Source: Lentibacillus persicus
Lineage (GTDB): Bacteria > Bacillota > Bacilli > Bacillales > Amphibacillaceae
Reading direction: 5' to 3'
Assembly (NCBI RefSeq): GCF_900112705.1
Contig: NZ_FOMR01000002.1
Location: 355,360 to 419,359 of the forward strand
Length of the DNA stretch: 64,000 bases
Of the stretch, positions 35,532-44,346 are shown one piece after another. How positions within the stretch are numbered: position 1 is the first letter of the stretch; every line of letters begins with the position of its first letter. Under the pieces are notes generated by a model that saw only the letters and a program-made list of their open reading frames with translations, was not told the origin of the DNA and made no database searches. Made by a program: the position numbers and the translations under genes.

Positions 35532-35560
35532 TTGATACCATAAACGTAACACAATTGCAA
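35532..35560 (-). promoter_or_regulatory. Promoter of the tyrS T-box
   Basis: On the minus strand TTGCAA, a 17-bp spacer and TATCAA. It lies just upstream of the T-box leader. Confidence 0.6.
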
Positions 35561-35581
35561 TACTCGAACAACATAATTTAA

Positions 35582-35610
35582 TTCACCCGTTTCTTTTGCT
35601 GTGCTATAAT
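35582..35610 (+). promoter_or_regulatory. Promoter of the class A PBP gene
   Basis: TTCACC (35582-35587), a 17-bp spacer and TGCTATAAT, an extended -10 (35602-35610). About 30 nt upstream of the GTG start. Confidence 0.65.
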
Positions 35611-35639
35611 AGATTTGATTCAGGGGAGGGTTTTAATAA

Positions 35640-38600
35640 GTGGATTTCAAGCAATCATTCCAAAAACTTACAAAAAAGGTAAAATCACTTTGGACAAACC
35701 TCAAATCACATCCTTATACCGAAAAAGCAAAGTCGCTCTGGTCAACAGGAAAAATTCAAAGGTCATCACGTATCAGTTATGACGTTATTTGGAGCGTTCT
35801 TTTATTTTTCGTAATTATTGCAGTGGTTGGAGGTTTTTTTGCCGGCGGAGTCGGTGCCGGTTACTTCGCATCACTTGTAAAAGATGAGCCGGTGCGAAAC
35901 TATGAAAGTATGGAAACCGACATATATAATTATGAAGAAACATCGTCACTTTATTTCGCAGGTGAGACATATATAGGTGATATTCGTTCTGATATATACC
36001 GTGAAGAAGTTTCATTGGAAAATGTTTCAGATGTCTTAAAAGATGCTGTTATCGCAACGGAAGATGAATATTTTAATGAGCATCAAGGGATTGTGCCGAA
36101 AGCAATCGTTCGTGCAATGGTTCAACAGGCAACAAATTCTGCAACACAATCCGGTGGGAGTACGTTAACACAGCAGCTTGTAAAGAACCAAATTTTAACA
36201 AATGAAGTCTCGTTTGAACGAAAAGCAAAAGAAATTTTAATCGCCATGCGTCTTGAGCGCTTTTTCGAAAAAAATGAAATTCTTGAAGCCTACTTAAACA
36301 TTGTTCCATATGGCCGTGATGCATCAGGCGGAAACATTGCGGGTATTCAGACCGCAGCGCAGGGCATCTTCGGAATCGATGCTTCAGAAGTCAACCTTGC
36401 TCAGGCAGCTTATTTGGCAGGCTTACCGCAAAGCCCTTCAACTTATACACCTTTTAAAAACAGCGGCGGCCTGAAAAATAAAGAGGCTCTGAAACCCGGC
36501 CTAAACCGTATGCAGTCTGTTCTGGAGCGTATGTATGAGTCAGAGTATATTTCAAAGGAAGAATACGATAAAGCCATGGCGTATGACATCACAGCTGATT
36601 TCGCTGAAGAGTCTCAATCACCGATCGAAAAATACCCGTATTTGACATTTGAAGCAGAAGATCGGGCAAGTGATATTATAATGGAACACCTTGCTGAAGA
36701 AGATGGTTATTCAATGGAAGATTTAAATAATGATGACAATCTTAAAGAGGAATACCGTACGTTAGCTGATCGAGCTTTGCGCCAAAACGGCTATGACATT
36801 CATACCACCATCGATAAGAAAACACATGACGCTTTTAAAGAAGTCGCGCAAAACTATAAATATTACGGGCCCGACTGGACCGGTTACACAGAAGATCCTG
36901 AAACAGGTGAACAAGTTAAAGTTACCCAGCCGGTCCAAACCGGCGGTATTCTGATGGAAAACTCAAGCGGCCGCATTATCAGTTTTGTCGGCGGTCGTGA
37001 TTATAATGCAGAAAACCAGCTGAATTTTGCCACTCAGGCTATACGCTCAAACGGCAGTACGATGAAGCCGATTCTGGCCTATGCGCCTGCGTTCGAAAAA
37101 GGTGCTGTCCAGCCGGGAACACCGATAGCGGACGTTCCTACAACCTTTTCCGGCGGCTACACACTTAACAACTATGGCGGTGGGTATCATGGGATTGTTT
37201 CGGCTCGAAAAGCTCTTTACAATTCATATAACATCCCGGCAGTTGAGGTGTACAGCCGTATCTATAACCAGGATCCTGTCAGTGAATTTCTCGAACCAAT
37301 GGGCTTCACAACTATAGGGGATAAAGAATATGCCAACCTTTCACTTGCAATTGGTGGTACAACCAGAGGTGTTACAGTTGAAGAAAACGTGAATGCCTTC
37401 TCGACACTCGGCAACAACGGCAAATTTGCCGATGGTTATATGATTGAAAAAATCACTGACCAGGATGGCAATGTCATATATGAACATAACCCGGATCCTG
37501 TCAACGTTTTTTCACCGGAAACATCGTACCTGACACTGGATATCATGCGCGATGTTATTAATCAGGGAACAGGCGCATATTTGAACTCGCAAATTAAACA
37601 TAGCGGGGTCGATTGGGCAGGCAAAACCGGCACATCACAAGAATACAAAGACGCCTGGTTTGTCGGCGTGAACCCAAATGTTTCGATGGGCGTTTGGCTC
37701 GGCTATGAGGAAGGAAAAAGTATTCAATGTCCATCATGTTCATTGAGTTATAGCCAGCGTACTCAGAAACTATGGGCGGAACTGGTAAATGCCGCGTCAG
37801 ACATTAACCCGGATTTGGTTGCGCCTGAGAAAAACTTCGAACGCCCTGACGGCATCGTATCACGAAGCTATTGTGCCATTTCCGGCATGTTGCCCTCAGA
37901 GTTGTGCCAGGAAGCCGGACTGGTCAAAACCGACTTATTCAACGCAAAATACGTCCCTACCGAGCGAGATGACAGTCTAATCAGGGGCGGGTCCACTGTC
38001 ACAGTTAACGGCAAAACGGTAGCAGCCGGCAGCAACACGCCGGAAGAGTTCATTGAAGGTGAGGGATTGTCCTTTAATCCGGAATTCCTGGAACGGAATG
38101 GATATGACCGATTCAGCGATCTTTCCATCCTCTTCCCGCGAACCAACCGGGATGCATGGGAGAAAATTGGGTTTCCGGAATCCGGTTCCGCAAGCGGCAG
38201 TATTGAAAACGACGGCGAAAACCCTGCTGCACCGGGTAATGTCTCTTCATCCGGGAGCACAATTTCCTGGAGCAGTTCAGAGAGCAGTGACACTGTAGGT
38301 TATCGGATATACAGCGCCGGCAGTCCGGATGGTTCATTCAGCCGTGTCGGCAGCACAACGGAAACAAGTTTTACAGCTCCCGGCGATGATGCTGTATATC
38401 ACGTCAAATCCGTTGACTATTTTGGGCTTGAATCATCCGCCTCTGAGGAAGTTGTCGTTGGGGAACTTTCAAATCCTGAAGATGATTCAGGAGAAAGCGA
38501 TAGTTCCGGTGGCCAATCAGAGTCAGAGGATAATTCAGATTCAAACAACAACAACGGTAATACAGACGAAAACTCTAATGAAGATAATAACAATGACTCC

Positions 38601-38765
38601 GGAAGCGAAAATAACAGCGGTGGATCCACTGAAGACAACTCCAGCGATGACGGAACTAACGAAGATGATTCGAACAGCGACGAATCCACCAGCAATGAAA
38701 ATGGCGACGGAGAGAATGACAGTGGTAATGGGACTGACAATGATGGTGAAACTGACGACAGTTGA
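35640..38765 (+). CDS. Class A penicillin-binding protein with FN3 domain and acidic tail
   Basis: A bifunctional peptidoglycan synthase of 1041 aa. Order: short cytoplasmic part, one membrane helix (about 52-75), GT51 glycosyltransferase with EDEYFNEHQG (Glu141 region) and GGSTLTQQLVKN, then the transpeptidase with S473-x-x-K, S529-Y-N and K662-T-G. A fibronectin type III-like domain follows (about 860-940), then a ~100-residue tail almost only of D, E, N, S and G. GTG start after GGGGAGGG. It lies where B. subtilis has acsA. The tail outside the membrane fits a salt-rich habitat or wall interaction; that is inference. Confidence 0.95.
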   Translation: MDFKQSFQKLTKKVKSLWTNLKSHPYTEKAKSLWSTGKIQRSSRISYDVIWSVLLFFVIIAVVGGFFAGGVGAGYFASLVKDEPVRNYESMETDIYNYEETSSLYFAGETYIGDIRSDIYREEVSLENVSDVLKDAVIATEDEYFNEHQGIVPKAIVRAMVQQATNSATQSGGSTLTQQLVKNQILTNEVSFERKAKEILIAMRLERFFEKNEILEAYLNIVPYGRDASGGNIAGIQTAAQGIFGIDASEVNLAQAAYLAGLPQSPSTYTPFKNSGGLKNKEALKPGLNRMQSVLERMYESEYISKEEYDKAMAYDITADFAEESQSPIEKYPYLTFEAEDRASDIIMEHLAEEDGYSMEDLNNDDNLKEEYRTLADRALRQNGYDIHTTIDKKTHDAFKEVAQNYKYYGPDWTGYTEDPETGEQVKVTQPVQTGGILMENSSGRIISFVGGRDYNAENQLNFATQAIRSNGSTMKPILAYAPAFEKGAVQPGTPIADVPTTFSGGYTLNNYGGGYHGIVSARKALYNSYNIPAVEVYSRIYNQDPVSEFLEPMGFTTIGDKEYANLSLAIGGTTRGVTVEENVNAFSTLGNNGKFADGYMIEKITDQDGNVIYEHNPDPVNVFSPETSYLTLDIMRDVINQGTGAYLNSQIKHSGVDWAGKTGTSQEYKDAWFVGVNPNVSMGVWLGYEEGKSIQCPSCSLSYSQRTQKLWAELVNAASDINPDLVAPEKNFERPDGIVSRSYCAISGMLPSELCQEAGLVKTDLFNAKYVPTERDDSLIRGGSTVTVNGKTVAAGSNTPEEFIEGEGLSFNPEFLERNGYDRFSDLSILFPRTNRDAWEKIGFPESGSASGSIENDGENPAAPGNVSSSGSTISWSSSESSDTVGYRIYSAGSPDGSFSRVGSTTETSFTAPGDDAVYHVKSVDYFGLESSASEEVVVGELSNPEDDSGESDSSGGQSESEDNSDSNNNNGNTDENSNEDNNNDSGSENNSGGSTEDNSSDDGTNEDDSNSDESTSNENGDGENDSGNGTDNDGETDDS

Positions 38766-38800
38766 TCCAACAATAACAACAATTGAAATATTATATGATT

Positions 38801-38894
38801 AATGTAAAAGACGAACTAAAAGAAGGATTAGCGGAGAATATTTCCGCAGCTGCGTTTCCAACTTTCCTTCTTAACCATAGTTCGTCTTTACATT
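38801..38894. repeat. 94-bp imperfect palindrome, copy 1
   Basis: ATGTAAAAGACGAACT (38802-38817) pairs with AGTTCGTCTTTACAT (38879-38893) with one bulged base; inside, AAGAAGGA pairs with TCCTTCTT and GCGGA with TCCGC. There is no T-run right after it, so it is not an ordinary terminator, though it lies 35 bp after the PBP stop. A related element is at 52967-53053. Confidence 0.75.
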
Positions 38895-38976
38895 TACTTT
38901 AACCCCTTTTATCTTCCCCTTTTAATTCTTTTATTCTATTTTCCATCTTCTACTAAAAATCATAATCAAAATAAGG

Positions 38977-39004
38977 TATAATGAATGTAATGAAAACGCT
39001 ATTA
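38977..39004 (+). promoter_or_regulatory. acuABC -10 box and cre site
   Basis: TATAAT at 38977-38982 is followed by TGAAAACGCTATTA (38991-39004), which matches the CcpA cre consensus TGWAANCGNTNWCA at all but one position. The site overlaps the expected transcription start, a repressing place. In B. subtilis acuABC is under CcpA control, and ccpA itself is 5 kb away in this window. Confidence 0.75.
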
Positions 39005-39033
39005 TTTATTGTCACAGAAGGTTGGTGAATGAT

Positions 39034-39687
39034 ATGGACCATATTAAAACTTCTTATTCGGAATCGCGTAATACACCTAATGGTCCCATTACGATTGAAG
39101 GCCCGCTGCCATCTTCAGAGCTTAAGAAATACCATTTCCATGAAGATTTAACAGCATTTCGGCCTGCACCAAAGCAATTCGAAGCTATCCTCGGCATTGC
39201 AGATTTTACCGAAGGCCGCATTATTGTGGCCAGAACAGAAGACACCATTGTCGGATACGTGACATATTTACACCCGGATCCGCTTGAGCGGTGGTCAAAA
39301 TTCAATATGGAGGATCTGATCGAACTGGGAGCAGTTGAAGTCATTCCTGCCTTCCGCGGCGCAAAAATTGCCTCAGGGCTGCTCGAAGTTTCCATGATGG
39401 ATGATTATATGGAAAACTATATTGTGATTTCAACCGAATACTACTGGCATTGGGATTTGGATGCAACGCGTTTAAGTGTATGGGATTACCGGAAAGTTAT
39501 GGAGAAAATGATGGCTGCCGGCGGGCTTTTGCCTGCTCCGACAGATGACCCTGAAATCATTTCACATCCGGCTAATTGCCTTATGGTTCGAATTGGTAAA
39601 AATGTTCCGGAAGAGTCAGTAGCACGCTTTGATAAATTACGCTTTTTGCAACGGCACAAATACCGCAATATGAGGGAGGGACTCTAA
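39034..39687 (+). CDS. acuA: Acetoin-utilization protein AcuA (AcsA protein acetyltransferase)
   Basis: AcuA is a GNAT acetyltransferase that acetylates and inactivates acetyl-CoA synthetase AcsA. The 217-aa protein shows a GNAT core with TVGYVTYLHP-like strand and VEVIPAFRGAKIASGLLEVS (acetyl-CoA loop). ATG 39034 is preceded by GGTTGGTG; upstream in-frame GTG/TTG are alternatives. Its stop overlaps the acuB start (TAATG). The target acsA, divergent from acuA in B. subtilis, is not next to it here. Confidence 0.94.
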   Translation: MDHIKTSYSESRNTPNGPITIEGPLPSSELKKYHFHEDLTAFRPAPKQFEAILGIADFTEGRIIVARTEDTIVGYVTYLHPDPLERWSKFNMEDLIELGAVEVIPAFRGAKIASGLLEVSMMDDYMENYIVISTEYYWHWDLDATRLSVWDYRKVMEKMMAAGGLLPAPTDDPEIISHPANCLMVRIGKNVPEESVARFDKLRFLQRHKYRNMREGL

Positions 39688-40337
39688 TGCTTGTAGAAGA
39701 AATCATGAAAACCGATGTATTGACACTGCCGCCGGAAGCGACTGTAGCTGAAGCGCTGCAGCTTCTGCGGGATAACCAAATCCGTCATATACCAATAATC
39801 GATACGGAGAATCAGGTCATCGGAATTGTATCCGACCGCGACGTCCGTGACGCATCACCATCTGTATTTGATCAATTTACGGATCATCAGGCATTAAACA
39901 AGGAAATTCAGGCGATTATGAGTTCACCGGTCGTCACCGTCCACCCACTTGATTTTGTTGAAGAAATTGCACGTGTGTTCTATGATGAGGAGTTTGCTTG
40001 TCTCCCTGTTGTAAGCGACAACAAATTAATTGGGATTATCACCGAAAAAGACATGTTGTATACACTGATTCAATTGACCGGCACCAATGTACAAAGCTCA
40101 CAAATTGAGTTGAAAGTTCCGCACAAGCCGGGTATCCTGCCTAAAGTAGCAGCTATTTTCGGAGAACGAAACTCAAACATTACATCTATTCTCATGTACC
40201 CATATAAAGATGATCCGAACTACAAAATTTTGGTTTTTCGCGTCCAGACAATGAATCCTCTTCCATTGATTCAGGATTTGCGGAATGCTGGCTATGAATT
40301 GATGTGGCCCAATAATATGGTGGAGCCAAGAACATGA
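39687..40337 (+). CDS. acuB: AcuB, CBS-pair and ACT domain protein
   Basis: A 216-aa protein: two CBS domains (about 1-130, with MLVEEIMKTDVLTLPP and IIDTENQVIGIVSDRDVRDA) and a C-terminal ACT-like domain (about 138-210, beginning ELKVPHKPGILPKVAAIF). It probably senses a nucleotide and an amino acid, but its place in AcsA control is not known. Translationally coupled with acuA and acuC on both sides. Confidence 0.95.
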   Translation: MLVEEIMKTDVLTLPPEATVAEALQLLRDNQIRHIPIIDTENQVIGIVSDRDVRDASPSVFDQFTDHQALNKEIQAIMSSPVVTVHPLDFVEEIARVFYDEEFACLPVVSDNKLIGIITEKDMLYTLIQLTGTNVQSSQIELKVPHKPGILPKVAAIFGERNSNITSILMYPYKDDPNYKILVFRVQTMNPLPLIQDLRNAGYELMWPNNMVEPRT

Positions 40338-41503
40338 CATGTCACGCCGCTTTTATCTATTCAAATGATTTCCTGAAGTATCACTTTCATTCGGATCATC
40401 CATTTAATCAACAACGCGTGAAGTTATCGAAGGATTTGCTGGAGAAGCAAAACCTTCTGTCCGGGAATGATGTCGTACCACCCCGAATCGCTGATGAGGA
40501 GGAACTTGCTCTCTTTCATGATAAAGCCTATATTAATGCTGTTAAACAAGCAAGCTTCAGCGATTTAACCGAAGATGAATCTGCAGAGTTTGGTATTGGA
40601 ACAGAAGATACACCCACATTTTCAAATATGCATGAAGCTTCTTCTATACTTGTTGGCGGGACTCTGACAGCTGTAGACACCGTCTTGAAGGGCGATGCTG
40701 AGCATGCCTTGAACCTGGGAGGCGGGCTCCATCATGGTTTTAAGCGAAAAGCGAGCGGTTTTTGTGTTTATAATGATGGTGCCATCGCCATTAAATACAT
40801 ACGGAAGCACTATGACTTGAAAGTGCTTTATGTTGATACAGACGCTCACCACGGTGACGGTGTTCAATGGGCCTTTTATGATGATCCCAATGTATGTACA
40901 TTATCCATTCATGAGACCGGACGATACCTTTTTCCCGGAACGGGTCAGATTAATGAAAGAGGTATTAAGGAAGGCCATGGCTATTCATTCAATTTACCGA
41001 TTGATGCATTTACTGAGGATGAATCGTTTATACACGTTTATGAAACAGCTCTCAGGGAAATTGCTGAGTTTTTTCAGCCTGATGTCATCTTGACCCAAAA
41101 TGGCGCGGATGCTCATGTGAATGATCCCCTGACACACTTATGCACAACGATGGAAAGCTTTGAACGCATCCCGTTGCTGGCACACGAGATGGCGCATCAA
41201 TACTGCAATGGCCGCTGGATAGCTCTTGGCGGGGGCGGGTATGATATGTGGCGTGTCGTCCCCCGTGCCTGGGCGCAAATATGGAGCGTCATGAAGACAG
41301 GAAACGTTCAAAACGGGGCTCTGCCATCTGATTGGGGCAATGAATGGCAACACCTTTCACCTGTCACACTGCCTGAAAATTGGCAGGATGATAAAAAGAT
41401 CGTGCCAAATATTCCCCGTAAAGCCGATATCAACGAGAAAAATGATAATATCCTGCAAAGTTCACTGAAGTATGCCCGAAATAAACTCGGTGGAACGCTT
41501 TAG
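40334..41503 (+). CDS. acuC: AcuC, class I histone deacetylase-like protein
   Basis: AcuC removes the acetyl group that AcuA places on AcsA, restoring its activity, so the operon sets acetate activation. The 389-aa protein has the HDAC fold with zinc ligands in DTDAHHGDGVQWAF, the histidine pair in GGGLHHGFKRKASGFC, TQNGADAHVNDPL and the final GGGGYDMWRV tyrosine. Starts inside acuB (ATGA overlap of 4 nt). Confidence 0.96.
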   Translation: MTCHAAFIYSNDFLKYHFHSDHPFNQQRVKLSKDLLEKQNLLSGNDVVPPRIADEEELALFHDKAYINAVKQASFSDLTEDESAEFGIGTEDTPTFSNMHEASSILVGGTLTAVDTVLKGDAEHALNLGGGLHHGFKRKASGFCVYNDGAIAIKYIRKHYDLKVLYVDTDAHHGDGVQWAFYDDPNVCTLSIHETGRYLFPGTGQINERGIKEGHGYSFNLPIDAFTEDESFIHVYETALREIAEFFQPDVILTQNGADAHVNDPLTHLCTTMESFERIPLLAHEMAHQYCNGRWIALGGGGYDMWRVVPRAWAQIWSVMKTGNVQNGALPSDWGNEWQHLSPVTLPENWQDDKKIVPNIPRKADINEKNDNILQSSLKYARNKLGGTL

Positions 41504-41509
41504 CAAAAA

Positions 41510-41552
41510 ATAAAGGGAAAAGCCACGCCGCCGGGCTTCTCCCTTTATTCTG
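41510..41552. terminator. Bidirectional terminator between acuC and motS
   Basis: AAAGGGAAAAGCC (41512-41524) and GGGCTTCTCCCTTT (41533-41546) form a long stem between convergent genes. It overlaps the end of motS. Confidence 0.8.
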
Positions 41553-42336
41553 TGCTTTCGTTCTCTTTTTCGAGTATAATCATTTCAACCCGCCGGTTCT
41601 CACGCCAATTTTCAACCGAAGTGTTTGGAGCTGCCGGTCTTGTGGATCCATAGCCGATAGATGAAAACCGTGATACATCAAAATCATTTTCATCAATTAA
41701 ATAACGAATGACACTGCTGGCTCTGGCTCCGGATAATTCCCAATTGGAGGGATATTTATAGCTGGAAATCGGGCGGTCATCAGTATGCCCTTCAACACTT
41801 ACATCGTTAGGCAGATTCATCAGAAGCTCGCCCACCCTATCAAGAAACGGTTTACCTGAATCAAGGATTTTTGCTTCCCCGGTGTCAAACATGATCCTCT
41901 CCTGGAGCACCAAAACCACCCCGCGGTCGTCTCTGCTCGCAGAAATAACATTATTAAGGTTATTATTTTGCAAATATTGCTCAACCTGTGCCATCAATTC
42001 GTCCAATGAATCCTTATTTTCTTCTTGCGTCATGTCATCCCGGTCATTTACATTTTCAGTTGCTGTCGGGTTTTCAAATTCATTGGAATTTTTGCCGCTT
42101 TCTTCATTACTCGTGTGCTCCGTCGGGTTTTCCATTGGCACCGGCGATGGATAAAAATCAAAAATCATCCGATTTCTAAATGATTCTGAAACGGCATCGA
42201 ACTTAACCATATCGATTTGCGAAACAGAAAATAGCAAAATAAAGAAAACTAGAATTAACGTTACCATATCCGAATATGTAACCATCCATTTTGGCGCGCC
42301 TGACTGACCATTGTCCCTTATTTTTCTAGGCTTCAT
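41545..42336 (-). CDS. motS: Flagellar stator protein MotS (MotB family)
   Basis: Stator subunit anchored to peptidoglycan. One N-terminal membrane helix contains the ion-carrying aspartate in TYSDMVTLILVFFILLFS; an acidic, N-rich linker (about 60-110) follows; then the OmpA-like domain with VEGHTDDRPI and NWELSGARASSVIRYL. The 263-aa protein lies directly before ccpA, where B. subtilis has the sodium-driven motPS pair, so Na+ coupling is likely. It overlaps motP by 11 nt. The acidic linker fits a halotolerant host. Confidence 0.93.
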   Translation of the reverse strand: MKPRKIRDNGQSGAPKWMVTYSDMVTLILVFFILLFSVSQIDMVKFDAVSESFRNRMIFDFYPSPVPMENPTEHTSNEESGKNSNEFENPTATENVNDRDDMTQEENKDSLDELMAQVEQYLQNNNLNNVISASRDDRGVVLVLQERIMFDTGEAKILDSGKPFLDRVGELLMNLPNDVSVEGHTDDRPISSYKYPSNWELSGARASSVIRYLIDENDFDVSRFSSIGYGSTRPAAPNTSVENWRENRRVEMIILEKENESTE

Positions 42337-43144
42337 TTACGCTCTCTCCGGTAAAAACAGCTTCATCTTCCGTTTCTTCTTTTTCTTCTTTTGGCAGAAA
42401 GGCACCCAGCTTTTCCTCAAGAATACGGGGGTTCTGGCCTGACTGAACACCAATGACACCTTCGATAATTATTTGCTTTGTAAACATTTCTTCTTCAGTT
42501 TTTGCTGCAAGTTTATTTGCCATCGGAAGAAAAACCAGATTAGCCATCACTGTCCCATACAAAGTGGTCAAAAGCGCTACAGCCATTTTTGGACCCAGTG
42601 TTGCCGGGTCCGTTAAACTGTTCAGCATTAGAACAAGGCCGACTAATGTACCGATCATTCCCCAGGCAGGCGCATATTCCCCAGCTTTTTCAAGGATGGC
42701 TCGTCCTTTATAATGACGTTCCTCCATCGCTGTTATTTCTGCATTCATAATATCATTGATTACCTCAGGTTCTACCCCATCAACCGCAAGCAGTACACCT
42801 TTTTTAATAAATGGATCGTCTTCTTCATCCATTTCACTTTCCAAAGCCAGTATGCCTTCTCTGCGTGCGCGTTCTGACAGCCTAATGAACATACCAATTA
42901 GATCTTTTAGACGATGGTCATTTTGATGGAACGCTTCCTTCATAACCTTGCCTGTCAGCTTAATTTGCTCAAGTTTAAAGTTTATCAATAAGGATGCGGC
43001 GAGTCCGCCTAATACGACAAAGATTGACGCAATATCCAAGAAAGAATTGAAGCCTTCCATTCCACCCTTGAACAGAATTGCCAGCATAATCATGATAAAT
43101 CCAAGTGTAATGCCGATGGGGGTCAAGATGTCTCGTTTTCTCAT
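42326..43144 (-). CDS. motP: Flagellar stator protein MotP (MotA family)
   Basis: Four-helix stator subunit that makes the ion channel with MotS. The 272-aa protein has the family's helices at about 7-25, 33-50, 150-170 and 182-205, and the ExbB-type segment AWGMIGTLVGLVLMLNSL with LTTLYGTVMANLVFLP. The start is ATG 43144 with GAGGAGCGG upstream; the longer frame has no ribosome site. The pair lies 3' of ccpA on the same strand, 62 nt away, and may be read through from it. Confidence 0.93.
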   Translation of the reverse strand: MRKRDILTPIGITLGFIMIMLAILFKGGMEGFNSFLDIASIFVVLGGLAASLLINFKLEQIKLTGKVMKEAFHQNDHRLKDLIGMFIRLSERARREGILALESEMDEEDDPFIKKGVLLAVDGVEPEVINDIMNAEITAMEERHYKGRAILEKAGEYAPAWGMIGTLVGLVLMLNSLTDPATLGPKMAVALLTTLYGTVMANLVFLPMANKLAAKTEEEMFTKQIIIEGVIGVQSGQNPRILEEKLGAFLPKEEKEETEDEAVFTGESVNEA

Positions 43145-43206
43145 ATTCCCGCTCCTCTGGTAAAGCTTGTTGAAAAAATAAGTCATCTTTTATATCGGCA
43201 AAAATC

Positions 43207-44202
43207 TTATTTTGTTGAATCTCTTTCAATAATTCGGTGCGGCAAGACCACTTTTTTCTCTTCGACTTCTTCTTTGTTCATATATTTAGTCAATAACCGC
43301 ATTGCAACCGCACCAATATCATACATTGGCTGAACAATTGTTGACAGGGTCGGTCGTACCATGGTTGCCAATCTGGTATTGTCAAAACCAAACACTTCAA
43401 GGTCTTTTGGTACCTCATAGCCTTTGTCCTGTGCTCCATGAATGACCCCAAGCGCCATCTCATCTGCCGCTACAAATACTGCAGAAGGTTTTTCCTCCAT
43501 TTTGAGAAGTTGATTGACTGCATCCATTCCTGAGTCATACGAATAATCCCCTGTAAGAATATAGTCTTCATCAACTTCTGCATTCCCTTCGTTTAAGGCA
43601 CGTATATAACCGTTATACTTGTGCTTGTTGATTAGTGTATCGTCAACCCCCGAGACAAACGCAATTTTCCCATTTCCCTTTTCAAGTAAATACGACGTCG
43701 CTTCAAAAGCTGCAGCCTCATAATCAATGTTCACAGACGGAATCTCATTTGTTTCATCCTGTGTTGCAGCCACAACAACAGGAACTGATGATGACTTAAA
43801 TTGGTTGACATGATCCTCAGTTATATCGCCGCCCATGAATAAAATGCCATCAACCTGCTTCTCAAGCATCGCATTAATTAATTGCAGTTCCTTGTCTTTA
43901 TTCTGGTCCGAGTTACTTAAAATAATATTATATTTATACATAGTGGCAATATCTTCAATCCCTCTTGCCAGCTCAGCAAAAAAGATACTGGATATATCCG
44001 GTATAATCGCGCCGACTGTCGTCGTTTTTTTGCTTGCCAGACCTCTGGCCACGGCATTTGGACGGTATCCAAGTTCTTCAATTGTCCGCAAAACTTTTTT
44101 TCGGGTTACTGGTTTCACATTCGGGTTTCCGTTTACAACACGGGAAACCGTTGCCATTGAAACGTTTGCCTCGCGTGCTACATCATATATTGTTACAGTC
44201 AT
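43207..44202 (-). CDS. ccpA: Catabolite control protein A
   Basis: LacI-family master regulator of carbon catabolite control; binds cre sites with HPr-Ser-P. The 331-aa protein has the N-terminal helix-turn-helix [20 protein letters not shown] and a hinge helix, then the periplasmic-binding-protein core. ATG 44202 lies nine bases after GGAGG. A cre-like palindrome is found just upstream. Likely targets in the window are acuABC and possibly ackA. Confidence 0.97.
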   Translation of the reverse strand: MTVTIYDVAREANVSMATVSRVVNGNPNVKPVTRKKVLRTIEELGYRPNAVARGLASKKTTTVGAIIPDISSIFFAELARGIEDIATMYKYNIILSNSDQNKDKELQLINAMLEKQVDGILFMGGDITEDHVNQFKSSSVPVVVAATQDETNEIPSVNIDYEAAAFEATSYLLEKGNGKIAFVSGVDDTLINKHKYNGYIRALNEGNAEVDEDYILTGDYSYDSGMDAVNQLLKMEEKPSAVFVAADEMALGVIHGAQDKGYEVPKDLEVFGFDNTRLATMVRPTLSTIVQPMYDIGAVAMRLLTKYMNKEEVEEKKVVLPHRIIERDSTK

Positions 44203-44226
44203 TTTCAACTACCTCCTCATTCATCG

Positions 44227-44240
44227 CCAAAACGTTTTCC
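44227..44240. promoter_or_regulatory. Cre-like site upstream of ccpA
   Basis: CCAAAACGTTTTCC has a perfect AAAACGTTTT centre but misses the outer bases of the cre consensus. It lies 25 bp upstream of the ccpA start codon and might give autoregulation. Confidence 0.35.
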
Positions 44241-44272
44241 TTTTCATTATGATACGCTAACACAACTAAAAA

Positions 44273-44315
44273 CACAAAAATTTAAAGGCTGACCGTTGAA
44301 ATGGTCAACCTTTAA
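44273..44315 (-). terminator. Terminator of aroA
   Basis: On the minus strand AAAGGTTGACC pairs with GGTCAGCCTTT around an eight-base loop, then AAATTTTTG. Confidence 0.75.
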
Positions 44316-44346
44316 TGAAATATCTTACTGATTAATTTTGATTCAA

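Noticed and set aside
37868..38337. Minus-strand frames (141 and 74 aa) inside the PBP gene
   Set aside because: Shadows of the transpeptidase/FN3 coding region.
38329..38802. 157-aa plus frame and a 121-aa Ser/Leu-rich minus frame at the PBP end
   Set aside because: Both are other-frame readings of the D/N/S-rich tail codons; low-complexity DNA leaves other frames open.
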